Source of the DNA: an uncultured Eubacterium sp.
GTDB lineage: Bacteria > Bacillota > Clostridia > Peptostreptococcales > Anaerovoracaceae
Reading direction: 5' to 3'
DNA length: 41,279 bases
Assembly (NCBI GenBank): GCA_900543485.1
Contig: UQRM01000020.1
Location: 1 to 41,279 of the forward strand
Shown here one piece after another: positions 1 through 8,144 of the stretch. The notes below the pieces were generated by a model that made no database searches, was not told where the DNA came from, and saw nothing but the letters and a program-made list of their open reading frames with translations. The position numbers and the translations under genes are program-made. Within the stretch, counting starts at the first letter, position 1, and each line of letters opens with the position of its first letter.

Positions 1-1539
1 GAAGGTATTCTTACGTTAATTGATAATCACAAATGTAATGAATTAAAAAATATAAAAAGCCTGAAATTTGTTGATAATATATCGTCAAGAGAAGAGATTT
101 TATTCGTTTGTGCGGATAACGGAATAGGATATTATAACAACATCGGTGATTTTGTAAAACTTAATACGGGAAATTTTAACAGCTCAATAGATAACATGAC
201 TTATGATTATCAGGGAAATCTTTGGTTTGTATCATCGCGACAGGGGATTTTAAGGCTCAGTAAATCAGCATTTACACAGCTCTACAATACATATAATACA
301 GACAGCTCGGTAGTTAATACCGTTACCTGGTGGAATGATGGATTTTACATAGGAACCGACAACGGATTATATGTTTCCAAAGATGAGAACACAAATATAA
401 AAGGAAGAAGTATCACACCTGTTATTGATGTGTTAAACGGAGTTAGAATTCGCTGCTTAAAAGAGGACAGCAAAGGAAATCTGTGGATATGTACATCGCG
501 AGCTGGCGTATATAAGCTGACAACTGACGGTGGTGTAAAAAAATATGATAAAAGCAACGGACTTAACGGCGAACTCTACAGAACGGTAACGGAATTGTCC
601 GATAATACAATACTTGTTGCCGGGGATTCGGGAATGAGTTTTATAAAAGATTATGATTCAGTCTATAACATAGGAACACAGATGATAAACAGCAAGGTGC
701 TGTGTACTTTGCAGGCAGATGATAAGACAATATTTGCGGGTACGGATGGAAATGGAATAGAAGTCATACGTGATGGTGTTATTGTGGGTAATTTCGGCAA
801 AAATGAAGGACTTAGTTCGGGAGTTATTTTAAGAATGGTTGAGGACAGTTCCGGTGATGGCATATTTATTGTTACAAGCAACAGTATATGCTATATGGAT
901 AAGACACAAAATATACGTGTGCTTAAAAATTTTCCGTACTATAACAATTACGATATTGTCAATGGAAAAGGTGGCATGCCAGAAATGGTATTTGAGTATA
1001 TTTTAAGGCAAAATGGGATTGATCCTTCGAAAGATCTGATTATAGATCAGAGCATTGATTTTGGCTCTACAGCAGCAGCATTTGCAGAAGGAAATGCTGA
1101 TTTTACAGTTGAGTTCGAACCAGGAGCCACAAATTTGGAAAAAGAGGAAAAGGGATATGTAGTTGCTTCTCTCGGTACAGACAGCGGCTATGTACCTTAT
1201 ACTGCATTTTCAGCAAAGAAAAGTTATATCGAGAAGAATGCAGATGTAATTCAAGGATTTACAGATGCATTGCAAAAAGGTATGAATTATGTACAGAAAC
1301 ATACACCAAAGGAAATTGCAGAAGCAATTGCACCTCAGTTTAAAGAAACAAATCTTAATACAATAGAAACAATTGTGAGCCGTTATTATGAACAGGACAC
1401 ATGGAAAGATAACCTCATATTTGAGAAAAAAAGTTTTGAACTTTTACAGGACATTCTGGAAAGCGCAGAAGAACTTGACACACGTGCACCGTACAATAAA
1501 CTGGTAACGACTACATTTGCCGAAAAAGCAGCCAAATAA
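1..1539 (+). CDS. Hybrid ORF: beta-propeller sensor fragment joined in frame to an ABC substrate-binding protein C-terminus
   Basis: The frame is open from the first base, so the 5' end is missing; the ATG at 196 is internal. Up to about position 957 the protein shows repeated propeller blades of the two-component-regulator type (NLWFVSSRQGI, GFYIGTDNGLYVS, GNLWICTSRAGVYKL, TIFAGTDGNGIEVI), as in the extracellular sensor part of hybrid histidine kinases or GGDEF proteins. From about 965 (KGGMPEMVFEYIL, then VEFEPGATNLEKEEKGYVV) it reads as the C-terminal 190 or so residues of an NMT1/SsuA-like periplasmic substrate-binding lipoprotein, ending normally at 1539. These families are not known to be fused this way, and neither the propeller's membrane and output domains nor the binding protein's signal peptide and N-terminal lobe is present. 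I read it as two truncated genes joined by chance in frame, probably by misassembly. A short imperfect hairpin ending in a T-rich stretch follows near 1578-1620. Confidence 0.75.
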   Translation, partial: EGILTLIDNHKCNELKNIKSLKFVDNISSREEILFVCADNGIGYYNNIGDFVKLNTGNFNSSIDNMTYDYQGNLWFVSSRQGILRLSKSAFTQLYNTYNTDSSVVNTVTWWNDGFYIGTDNGLYVSKDENTNIKGRSITPVIDVLNGVRIRCLKEDSKGNLWICTSRAGVYKLTTDGGVKKYDKSNGLNGELYRTVTELSDNTILVAGDSGMSFIKDYDSVYNIGTQMINSKVLCTLQADDKTIFAGTDGNGIEVIRDGVIVGNFGKNEGLSSGVILRMVEDSSGDGIFIVTSNSICYMDKTQNIRVLKNFPYYNNYDIVNGKGGMPEMVFEYILRQNGIDPSKDLIIDQSIDFGSTAAAFAEGNADFTVEFEPGATNLEKEEKGYVVASLGTDSGYVPYTAFSAKKSYIEKNADVIQGFTDALQKGMNYVQKHTPKEIAEAIAPQFKETNLNTIETIVSRYYEQDTWKDNLIFEKKSFELLQDILESAEELDTRAPYNKLVTTTFAEKAAK

Positions 1540-1685
1540 TTTCAATATTATCTGAATCACTATTACTCTTTAATTAAGCAAAGGAAACGGCAAACCATGG
1601 CAGAGTTCGTCGTTTTCTTTGTTAACATATCTACTATTTTCCACTAATTCAAACAATTTTACTCGCTTTTTTCGTGTATTTCATA

Positions 1686-1691
1686 TATAAT
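1686..1691 (+). promoter_or_regulatory. -10 element upstream of TetR gene
   Basis: A perfect TATAAT lies 55 bases before the TetR ATG. No good -35 hexamer stands 16-18 bases upstream, so this is only a probable promoter, perhaps dependent on an activator or autoregulated. Confidence 0.35.
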
Positions 1692-1745
1692 AAATACCAT
1701 GACTAGGGCAGGCTTGTCTTAGTACTTTTTATTGGGGGATTTTTT

Positions 1746-2429
1746 ATGCAACAAAAAGATCGTAAACAAATGTACAGACAGCAAACTATGGGCTACTTCA
1801 TCAATGCTGCATTGGAGATCATTGAAGAAGAAGGTATCGACAGCTTATCTATTCGGAAAACTGCAGAAAAAGCCGGCTATAACAGTGCGACTCTTTATCA
1901 TTATTTTTCAGATTTTGAAGAACTGAGAATTTTTTCAGCTATGAAATATCTGGATCAATATGCTAAGGATCTGCCGGCCTACTTAGAACCGGTTACAAGG
2001 CCACTTGAAAGATATCTGAAAATTTGGGAATGCTTCTGTCTCCACTCCTTCTCACATCCAGACATTTTCTGGCTGCTATTCTTTAAGCATGCAGATACGA
2101 ACTGGGATTTTTCCTACTATTTTCACGCTTATTATGATATTTTTCCTGAAAGTTGGAGTGAAGATGCTGCAAATTACAAAAATATGCTTTCATCTGCTAA
2201 TTTCTCAGAACGTGAATTTTTATCATTGACTGATTCTTTGAATAAAGAGAATATTTTTCTCCCGGAATCAGACATTCACAATCTGGCAACAATGAATATT
2301 ATGCTTTATCGTGGTATGTTAGAGACATTACGGGAAGACTCTGAATATTTGACAATTGAAGAAGCGACTGCGACAACTGTTTCGTTTATCCGCAGAGCGC
2401 TTACATCCTATAATATTGATTTAGATTAA
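1746..2429 (+). CDS. TetR/AcrR family transcriptional regulator
   Basis: A 227-residue protein with a TetR N-terminal helix-turn-helix at about residues 15-65 (AALEIIEEEGIDSLSIRKTAEKAGYNSATLYHYFSDFEEL; the terminal LYHYFSDFEEL is the family's recognition-helix signature). The rest is an all-helical ligand-binding domain rich in aromatic residues and not assignable to a ligand class. The start is set by ATG at 1746 after a GGGG-containing purine stretch. The gene stands alone and is convergent with the BCCT/Grd genes, separated by a two-way terminator. It could control the truncated ABC gene upstream or the betaine operon, but the sequence shows no operator that ties it to either. Family assignment is firm; the target is unknown. 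Confidence 0.9.
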   Translation: MQQKDRKQMYRQQTMGYFINAALEIIEEEGIDSLSIRKTAEKAGYNSATLYHYFSDFEELRIFSAMKYLDQYAKDLPAYLEPVTRPLERYLKIWECFCLHSFSHPDIFWLLFFKHADTNWDFSYYFHAYYDIFPESWSEDAANYKNMLSSANFSEREFLSLTDSLNKENIFLPESDIHNLATMNIMLYRGMLETLREDSEYLTIEEATATTVSFIRRALTSYNIDLD

Positions 2430-2484
2430 AAACACTTATTAAAACCCATATACAAACATTGTCGTTTTACAGAATTGTTTAATC

Positions 2485-2521
2485 AAAAGAGCTGAAGGAT
2501 TCGAATTCTTCAGCTCTTTTT
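2485..2521. terminator. Bidirectional rho-independent terminator
   Basis: A 13-bp perfect stem (AAAAGAGCTGAAG pairing with CTTCAGCTCTTTT) with a 10-base loop, A-run on the left and T-run on the right. It sits between the convergent TetR and BCCT genes and can serve both strands. Confidence 0.9.
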
Positions 2522-2602
2522 CTCACCTGATATATCCAAGAATGCTCCACACATTCCTTCTTCAGCTTTTTGTATTTAATTATTTTGAAAAAAACATTTT
2601 CA

Positions 2603-4099
2603 CTATGCCTTTTCTTCCTTCAACACTTTAATAAATGCTGCAATCGTTCCAAACATTACAAAGATAAATAAGAACGCTGCTACAAGTGAGATTGTCTGAA
2701 GCGGTTTCAATCCACCAGCCATCAGAAGTCCGATTGCCATAACTGACTGGATAACTCCCCAGAGAATCTTTCTGCCATTTGGAGGATTGATTGCACCGTC
2801 CGTTGACAGCATAGACAGTACATAAACTCCTGAATTTGCAGATGTTACAAAGAATGCACACAAGGATACCAAGGCTACCAGTGATAAAATAAATCCAAGC
2901 GGATATTGTCCAAGCACTACGAAAAGTCCAACCTCCGGTGTTGCTACCGCTTCCTGGAGCTTTTCAATCGCCATAAGACCTTTTTCTCCAAGGTTGATAC
3001 CAAGGTTACCAAATACTGCCCCCCAAATACAGGAAGCAATTGTCGGTACAAGTACTACACCAAGTACAAATTCTCGAATAGTCCGTCCTTTAGAGATACG
3101 TGCTACAAATACTCCAACGAACGGTGCCCATGCAATGAACCATGCCCAGTAAAACAGTCTCCAGCTTCCGAACCAACTATTGTCACTATAAGAATTAATC
3201 TTAAGTGCAGTTGGAATAAAATTACCGATATACTGACCCATACCATTTACAAATGCATTCAAAGTCTCTACTTTTGGTCCCACTATAAAGCATACTGCCA
3301 AAAGTCCGATTGCAACATAAAGGTTTGTATCAGAAATAATCTTAATTCCTTTATCCAGCCCGGATACTGCGGATCCAATATAAAGAAATGATACAATTAT
3401 AATAATAATAATTTCTACTACTAAATTGATTGGGACACCAAATAAATAATTAAATCCGGCATTAATCTGCAATGTTCCAAGTCCAAGAGATGTTACAACT
3501 CCTGCAACTGTCGCAAATACACCAAGAATATCAACAACCTTGCCAAGCCATCCATTTGCAAGCTTCTCACCAATTAACGGCTCAAGCATAACACTTAACA
3601 AACCTTTTTTGTTCTTACGGAACATAAAGTATGCAAGTGCAAGACCGATAACTGCATAGTTTGCCCATGGAAGAATTCCCCAGTGCATAAAGAAATTCTC
3701 AAATGCAAAGTTTGCAGATGCCTGAGATGCTGCTTCAATTCCATCTGGCGGATTCAGATAATAAGTAAGCGGCTCAGCTACTCCCCAGAATACAAGACCA
3801 ACTCCCATTCCACATCCAAATAGAAGTCCGAACCATGTTATATTACTGTATTCCGGTCTGGAATCATCGCTTCCTAAACGAATTTTTCCATATTTTCCAA
3901 ATGCAAAATATACAATAAAGCCAAAGAATATAATCATAGAAATCAGATATAACCATCCAAAATCTGTGGTCAAAACTTTAAATGCCGCATTAGCTACTAC
4001 CGTAAAACTATCATTAAATGCAACTGACCAGACTGCTATAATGCCGACGATAATCAGTGATACATAAAAAACTGTATTCTTACCTTTCTTTTCTCCCAT
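2603..4099 (-). CDS. BCCT family transporter (betaine/choline/carnitine type)
   Basis: About 498 residues with 12 predicted membrane segments. Family hallmarks are visible: the glycine-rich stretch GCGMGVGLVFWGVAEPL near residue 95, and in TM8 the tryptophan-rich SWRLFYWAWFIAWAPFVGVF, followed by RISKGRTIREF, which hold the substrate box and the conserved cytoplasmic loop. BCCT proteins move trimethylammonium compounds such as betaine, choline or carnitine across the cytoplasmic membrane, by ion coupling or by exchange. I take ATG at 4099 rather than TTG at 4105 because AGGAG is then correctly spaced. It lies 90 bases downstream of grdH on the same strand. In that setting the likely substrate is glycine betaine taken up as an electron acceptor. 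No long C-terminal osmosensing tail is present, which fits a catabolic rather than osmotic role (inference). Confidence 0.9.
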   Translation of the reverse strand: MGEKKGKNTVFYVSLIIVGIIAVWSVAFNDSFTVVANAAFKVLTTDFGWLYLISMIIFFGFIVYFAFGKYGKIRLGSDDSRPEYSNITWFGLLFGCGMGVGLVFWGVAEPLTYYLNPPDGIEAASQASANFAFENFFMHWGILPWANYAVIGLALAYFMFRKNKKGLLSVMLEPLIGEKLANGWLGKVVDILGVFATVAGVVTSLGLGTLQINAGFNYLFGVPINLVVEIIIIIIVSFLYIGSAVSGLDKGIKIISDTNLYVAIGLLAVCFIVGPKVETLNAFVNGMGQYIGNFIPTALKINSYSDNSWFGSWRLFYWAWFIAWAPFVGVFVARISKGRTIREFVLGVVLVPTIASCIWGAVFGNLGINLGEKGLMAIEKLQEAVATPEVGLFVVLGQYPLGFILSLVALVSLCAFFVTSANSGVYVLSMLSTDGAINPPNGRKILWGVIQSVMAIGLLMAGGLKPLQTISLVAAFLFIFVMFGTIAAFIKVLKEEKA

Positions 4100-4139
4100 A
4101 TTCAATTCTCCTTCATCAAACTAAGCCAGATATAGTAGT

Positions 4140-4163
4140 GGGCAGATGTATAACCATCTGCCC
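4140..4163 (-). other. Hairpin between grdH and the BCCT gene
   Basis: A perfect 9-bp stem (GGGCAGATG with CATCTGCCC) and 6-base loop, without a T-run on either strand. It lies between the grdH stop and the BCCT start, so it may stabilise or process the mRNA rather than end it. Confidence 0.5.
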
Positions 4164-4189
4164 GTTCACTCTAAATCATCGAACAGTCA

Positions 4190-5494
4190 TCATACTTTAA
4201 ATACTGTCTGCTCTTTAATATCTGTTGCCAGAGCCTCCAGAGCAACTTTTGTTCTGTGATAACGTAATTTCCACTGCTCTTCCTTCGGAGTATCAGGATC
4301 TCCAAGTGGATAAGGAATAGAAATTGTAGGTACGATTCTATTAGATCCTACTGTCTTAGCTACAGGCACCAGATTACACATCTGTACGATTGGGAATCCA
4401 GCCTTCTCAACCTCTTTTACCATCGTTGCACCGCAACGTGTACAGGTACCTCAAGTACTAACCATGATAACACCATCAACATGATCTTCCTGAAGATATG
4501 GAATGATTTCTTTTGCCATTCTGGCAGCCTCTGCCTCAGTTGTTCCTGTTCCTACTGTTGTATAGAAATATGGATGGAGGCTTCCATAAACCCCCTCTTT
4601 TTCTAATACCTTCAGTGCATCAATCGGAGTAATAACGTTTGGATCTGCGTCTGCTGCTGCAGGGTCAAATCCAGCATGAATTGTCTTGAACTCTCCACCT
4701 TTTAACCGTTCCATATTTGACACATCATAACGTCCCCAACGTGTTGCAGATGCTGACTGAATATGATCCGGATTATCTACAGGTACAATACCACCGGTAT
4801 TCAGAAGTGCGATTCTTGCTTTTGACAAATCCTTGATAGCAGGAGCGATCGGTACTCGATCAAGCTTCGGAATCGGAAGCTCTGTCTCAAACGGCTGTCC
4901 ATTTAATTTCTTAACAAGCATATCTACCATACGCTCATATGCCGGTTTTCCATCTGAAAGCCATACCTGATGACGGATTCCTCTCGGGAAATATCCTTCT
5001 TCATCCGCGGAGCCAACCGACTCACCAGCAAGAAGCTTGTTGGCAACTTTTGCCATTGCTTTTACATCCTGTCTCATCTTTGAAGCAATATTACCGCCTT
5101 TTAAGATATACATATCTTTTTTAAACATATCTACACCTGGCGTCTCCTCGTTCATAGATGTTACAACAGGTACACCAAATTTTTCTTTTACTGCCTTGCA
5201 GATTGTTCCACATGCAACGGTATAACGTCCTGCCTGAAATGCTGGTCCTGCAAGGAAAATATCAAACTCTTTATCTTCAAGCATTCCGAGAATTGTTGCA
5301 ACTGCAGCGTCAGTATTGGTACCAATATAGTTGTCACCACAGATAATTGTATGGGTAACTTCTGCATTTAACTCTTTTTCAAGCTGCATTGCTGGTCCAA
5401 TCTGACCTTCGTGGATCTCTGGTTCAATACCAGCTTTTTCTTCTCCACCAATCTGACCAAAAAACTGATTAATATATAAGATTGCTTTTTTCAT
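4190..5494 (-). CDS. grdH: Selenoprotein subunit of betaine (glycine/sarcosine-type) reductase component B, with in-frame UGA
   Basis: Two reading frames separated only by a TGA at 4451-4453 form one 434-residue protein; residue 348 is selenocysteine in the context VST-U-GTCTRCGATM, a U-x-x-C-x-x-C arrangement typical of GrdB/GrdF/GrdH. Component B binds the substrate and cleaves the C-N bond, passing the carboxymethyl group to the selenol of protein A. The start is ATG at 5494, five bases after a strong AAGGAGGG; the upstream extension overlaps grdI. Length fits the family. GrdB (glycine), GrdF (sarcosine) and GrdH (betaine) are close homologues, so substrate is not readable from motifs alone; the adjacent BCCT carrier is the reason for choosing GrdH. 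Automatic annotation will split this gene at the UGA into two false ORFs. Confidence 0.88.
4418..4453 (-). promoter_or_regulatory. Bacterial SECIS-like element just after the UGA codon of grdH
   Basis: Immediately 3' of the UGA, the transcript folds into TACC/GGTA (lower stem) enclosing CGTTGC-GGT-GCAACG, a perfect 6-bp stem with a GGU apical loop starting 13 bases after the UGA. Position and G-containing small loop match bacterial SECIS elements that bind SelB, so the UGA is read as selenocysteine. Confidence 0.75.
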
Positions 5495-5508
5495 CGCTAT
5501 TGCCCTCC

Positions 5509-6834
5509 TTAGAATTCTTTCATTGTCTTCGGGGACCATCCAACTACCTGATCACCACAGAACATTGAGTTATTCTCCATAATAACGGATCCATCTTCTC
5601 TTACTGAAGGTCCTAAGATCTCATCTCCAGCCCAGCCACCGGACAGACCGTCTCTTGCTAACGACTGAAGTTCTCCAAGTACTGTTTCCATTGGAGGCAA
5701 TTCAATTAATTCAGATACATTTCCACAGGATACAATTGCATCACACTTCTCATCCAGTGTTACAAGTGGCTGAGATGTACCATTACGTCCTGTACATTCA
5801 TTGGTAACTCCAATTGTCTTAACACCGGCATCCTCAAGCGCAACAAGACATCCTACAAAGTCGGCATCCGGGTTGCCATAACCTTCTTCTGCGACGACCG
5901 CACCATCTGCTCCGAGTGTCTTTGCAATCTGTGCTACATAAAGTGCAGCACGTTCTTTCTGATCCAAAGCTACATTCAGGTTTGACATAATTACTCCGAG
6001 GAAATTAATTGTCTTACCATGCTCTCTGTAAAGAGCCTTGATATTCGGTGTGTTCTGGAAGTCGTATGTTGACCATTTTGATGATACAGGCATGAAACTT
6101 CCAGATACGATAGCGCCATCCAGTACCTCATTTGGATGCATTACTGTTGGAAGCATACGGTTCATATCCCAGCCATATGCCAGATCATTGTATCCCAGAT
6201 TTTCCATCTGAGACTGTGGCTGCATAACATATACAACAGATGGAAGCTTTTCAATCTCCGGACTACGTTTGATCATCGCCTCAAGATCATAAACTTCTGT
6301 GTCTTCCGGTGTCAGTTCTTTTACACACTGTCCGATGAACTCTGCAAGTTTATGTCCTGCTCTTCTAAGTGCATCATTCTTCTTCTGTTGCTCATGCTTC
6401 TCAAAATCCTCATTCGTATCTGCTACGAGTACAATATTGTTCAAATAACCGAAGTATGTATATTTCTGTCCTTCACCACTCATGTCGATCAATCCATCCT
6501 GGAAACCTCCCCAGTGTTTTCCGACTACGAGTACGCTGCAGTTCTTTAATGCATGTAAAACTCCATCTCCTGCCTTTGCAAGTTCACTTGTATATCCAGG
6601 GAAAAGTCCTCTTCCATCCAATCTTACTCTAGGCTCGATTGCTTCCTTTACCGGACACATACGAATCTTATCTCCAGGTTTTGCAATATAAAGATCTGCC
6701 TCCGTGATTCTCTCATCTTCACGGATAAAATCAAGTGCTTTTTCTTTATTAATTGTAAGCACTCCGTCATCAAAGGATAACTTGTCGCCAAACTTGATAT
6801 CCTTAACATAGAAATTGCCAATCTCCAGTCTCAT
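5509..6834 (-). CDS. grdI: Betaine reductase component B proprotein subunit (GrdI/GrdE family, pyruvoyl precursor)
   Basis: A 441-residue protein of the GrdE/GrdG/GrdI family. Its hallmark is the internal cleavage site NECTGRNGTSQPLVTLD around residue 355: family members self-cleave before this cysteine to give two subunits, the smaller carrying an N-terminal pyruvoyl-type carbonyl group that binds the amine substrate. I start at ATG 6834, eight bases after AAGGAGG; the upstream 16 codons have no support. It precedes grdH by 14 bases, so the pair is translated together. The product is the partner of GrdH in component B. Betaine is preferred over glycine or sarcosine because a BCCT carrier follows. 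Thioredoxin-linked partners, GrdA, and the acetyl-phosphate-forming GrdC/GrdD are absent from the window. Confidence 0.88.
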   Translation of the reverse strand: MRLEIGNFYVKDIKFGDKLSFDDGVLTINKEKALDFIREDERITEADLYIAKPGDKIRMCPVKEAIEPRVRLDGRGLFPGYTSELAKAGDGVLHALKNCSVLVVGKHWGGFQDGLIDMSGEGQKYTYFGYLNNIVLVADTNEDFEKHEQQKKNDALRRAGHKLAEFIGQCVKELTPEDTEVYDLEAMIKRSPEIEKLPSVVYVMQPQSQMENLGYNDLAYGWDMNRMLPTVMHPNEVLDGAIVSGSFMPVSSKWSTYDFQNTPNIKALYREHGKTINFLGVIMSNLNVALDQKERAALYVAQIAKTLGADGAVVAEEGYGNPDADFVGCLVALEDAGVKTIGVTNECTGRNGTSQPLVTLDEKCDAIVSCGNVSELIELPPMETVLGELQSLARDGLSGGWAGDEILGPSVREDGSVIMENNSMFCGDQVVGWSPKTMKEF

Positions 6835-6889
6835 GTGATTGTCCTCCTTTTCTGATTCATAGATAGTCTCTATGAACGACATTGATACA

Positions 6890-6905
6890 TTTTTTTTTTT
6901 TTTTT
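6890..6905 (-). repeat. A16 homopolymer in the grdI leader
   Basis: Sixteen consecutive T on the plus strand, that is A16 in the transcript, just downstream of the promoter and about 56 bases before the grdI start. It is prone to slippage and to sequencing error. Confidence 0.85.
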
Positions 6906-6927
6906 CTTATTTATTGTTTATGTTAAG

Positions 6928-6956
6928 ATAATAACAGTAAGCGTGCTTATTGTCAA
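6928..6956 (-). promoter_or_regulatory. Consensus housekeeping promoter of the grdI-grdH-BCCT operon
   Basis: Read on the minus strand: TTGACA, 17 bases, TATTAT. Five of six -10 bases and all -35 bases match the sigma-A consensus. It points at grdI, about 95 bases away. Confidence 0.8.
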
Positions 6957-7070
6957 TCGTTTTGTTAGATTTTTTCAATAATTCACAGTTAATTATCGAC
7001 TTATTCTATTCATTTTCTCTAAATATTCTTTAATCGCTCTGTGGTCAATCACTTTTTAATTCCAGGCAAC

Positions 7071-7098
7071 AAAGGGGGCGCTGATTTCTCAGCGCCCC
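7071..7098 (-). terminator. Terminator after the YkvI-like gene
   Basis: A 10-bp perfect GC-rich stem (GGGGCGCTGA with TCAGCGCCCC) and 4-base loop, 21 bases after the stop codon of the YkvI-like gene on the minus strand, followed by CTTTGTT. It separates that gene from the grd promoter. Confidence 0.7.
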
Positions 7099-7118
7099 TA
7101 TTATCGGCAATTTCTATA

Positions 7119-7697
7119 TTAATTTGCTTTCTTTTTATTCATCAGATCTTTGATGTTCTTGTAAATCATAAAGAGAATTAAAACTGCTCCAACATATCCA
7201 TTTAATACATAGATAATATTAACCAATACTCTGAATGGAAGGAATAATCCTACAATTAAACCGAGAACTCCAAGAACAATAGTGAGAATCTTGAACTGTG
7301 ATGTTCCCTCTTTTGCAAATCTAGAAGCTGGATTATAAAGGAGTGGAACCGCTGTTGTATAAATACCTGCAAATACAATAATTGCAAAGATAGCGGAGAA
7401 TGGCTTCCAGATCTTAGCTGCAAGAATCAGATTTGGGATATCTGCATTCCATACAAATGTATCACTACTTCCAATCATCGGAGTATTAATGTTTGAAATC
7501 TGTGCGAACATTACTACTGCAATTGCCACACAAACTGCAACTGTTCCACCGATAATACCATAATTTAATTCTTTTTTCTTATTATTAGAACCAAGTGCTG
7601 CTGTAAAGCTTGCGAACCACAGGAGCACGAAACCGGCATATGATAAACCAGAAACAAGCCAGTTGGATCCTGCACTCTTAATTGTTTCCCCATTCGC
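7119..7697 (-). CDS. YkvI-like membrane protein, C-terminal part only (truncated at a sequence junction)
   Basis: The frame read through the nominal start continues upstream as GETIKSAGSNWLVSGLSYAG before losing similarity near 7697, so the listed GTG/ATG starts are not real and the N-terminal part is missing. About 190 residues remain, with five or so hydrophobic segments and the phrase FAGIYTTAVPLLYNPASRF, which resembles the YkvI family of uncharacterised membrane proteins related to secondary amino-acid/cation carriers. The stop is followed by a terminator. Upstream sequence abruptly becomes a TetR N-terminus in another frame. Family call moderate, truncation confident. Confidence 0.65.
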   Translation of the reverse strand, partial: ANGETIKSAGSNWLVSGLSYAGFVLLWFASFTAALGSNNKKKELNYGIIGGTVAVCVAIAVVMFAQISNINTPMIGSSDTFVWNADIPNLILAAKIWKPFSAIFAIIVFAGIYTTAVPLLYNPASRFAKEGTSQFKILTIVLGVLGLIVGLFLPFRVLVNIIYVLNGYVGAVLILFMIYKNIKDLMNKKKAN

Positions 7698-7858
7698 TGC
7701 TCCTTCGATCTGTAGTGATAGTAAAACGTCCGCTTTGTGATTTTGGCGGCGTCGCAGATCTGCATAACGGTAACGTTATCATAACCGTATTCCTTGAAAA
7801 GCTTTATCGCTTCTTCGAGGATCCTTTCTTTAGTGTTTCCTTCGTATTTCCTTTCCAT
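7565..7858 (-). pseudogene. TetR family regulator, N-terminal DNA-binding domain only (broken at a sequence junction)
   Basis: Residues 1-54 from ATG 7858 are a clear TetR helix-turn-helix: KERILEEAIKLFKEYGYDNV, then VMQICDAAKITKRTFYYHYRSKE. After about 7697 the frame runs on into YkvI-coding DNA out of phase and stops at 7565, so no ligand-binding domain exists. An intact version would normally repress itself and the divergent operon starting at 8145; the inverted repeat at 7880-7935 sits where its operator should be. The start is preceded by a GGGAGG purine stretch. The truncation is best explained by a contig junction, so the source organism probably has a full-length gene here. Confidence 0.75.
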
Positions 7859-7879
7859 ATTCGATACCTCCCATCGCTC

Positions 7880-7935
7880 TATGAGAGGATATAGCAACCG
7901 CAAAGTCGATATATCAAAAGGAATATCCTCTCATA
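7880..7935. promoter_or_regulatory. Paired 13-bp inverted repeat, probable TetR operator
   Basis: TATGAGAGGATAT at 7880-7892 is repeated as its exact reverse complement at 7923-7935, 30 bases apart, between the start of the TetR fragment and the divergent operon promoter. Spacing and place fit a regulator binding site. Confidence 0.65.
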
Positions 7936-7995
7936 TCTATTTTAGCAAAATAAACGAAACATGACCATATCTGTTAAAAATTTATCGTTATAGGC

Positions 7996-8024
7996 TTGAC
8001 AATGGCCGATGTGTGTGATATTAT
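7996..8024 (+). promoter_or_regulatory. Consensus promoter of the flavoprotein operon
   Basis: TTGACA, 17 bases, TATTAT, followed by a leader of about 115 bases to the ATG at 8145. It lies downstream of the inverted repeat. Confidence 0.8.
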
Positions 8025-8144
8025 TTGCGCGAAATGTTATCAAGGTATAATTAAATGTTACTAAGTTGTGAATATAGTGTAACTCTATACGGAGCTGCAG
8101 TCAAGGATATTCGCAAAGGAGAAACAAAAAAGGGAGTGCAGAAA

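Noticed and set aside
4190..4423. Separate 77-residue protein
   Set aside because: It is the C-terminal part of GrdH after the selenocysteine codon; reading through the UGA gives the conserved family sequence.
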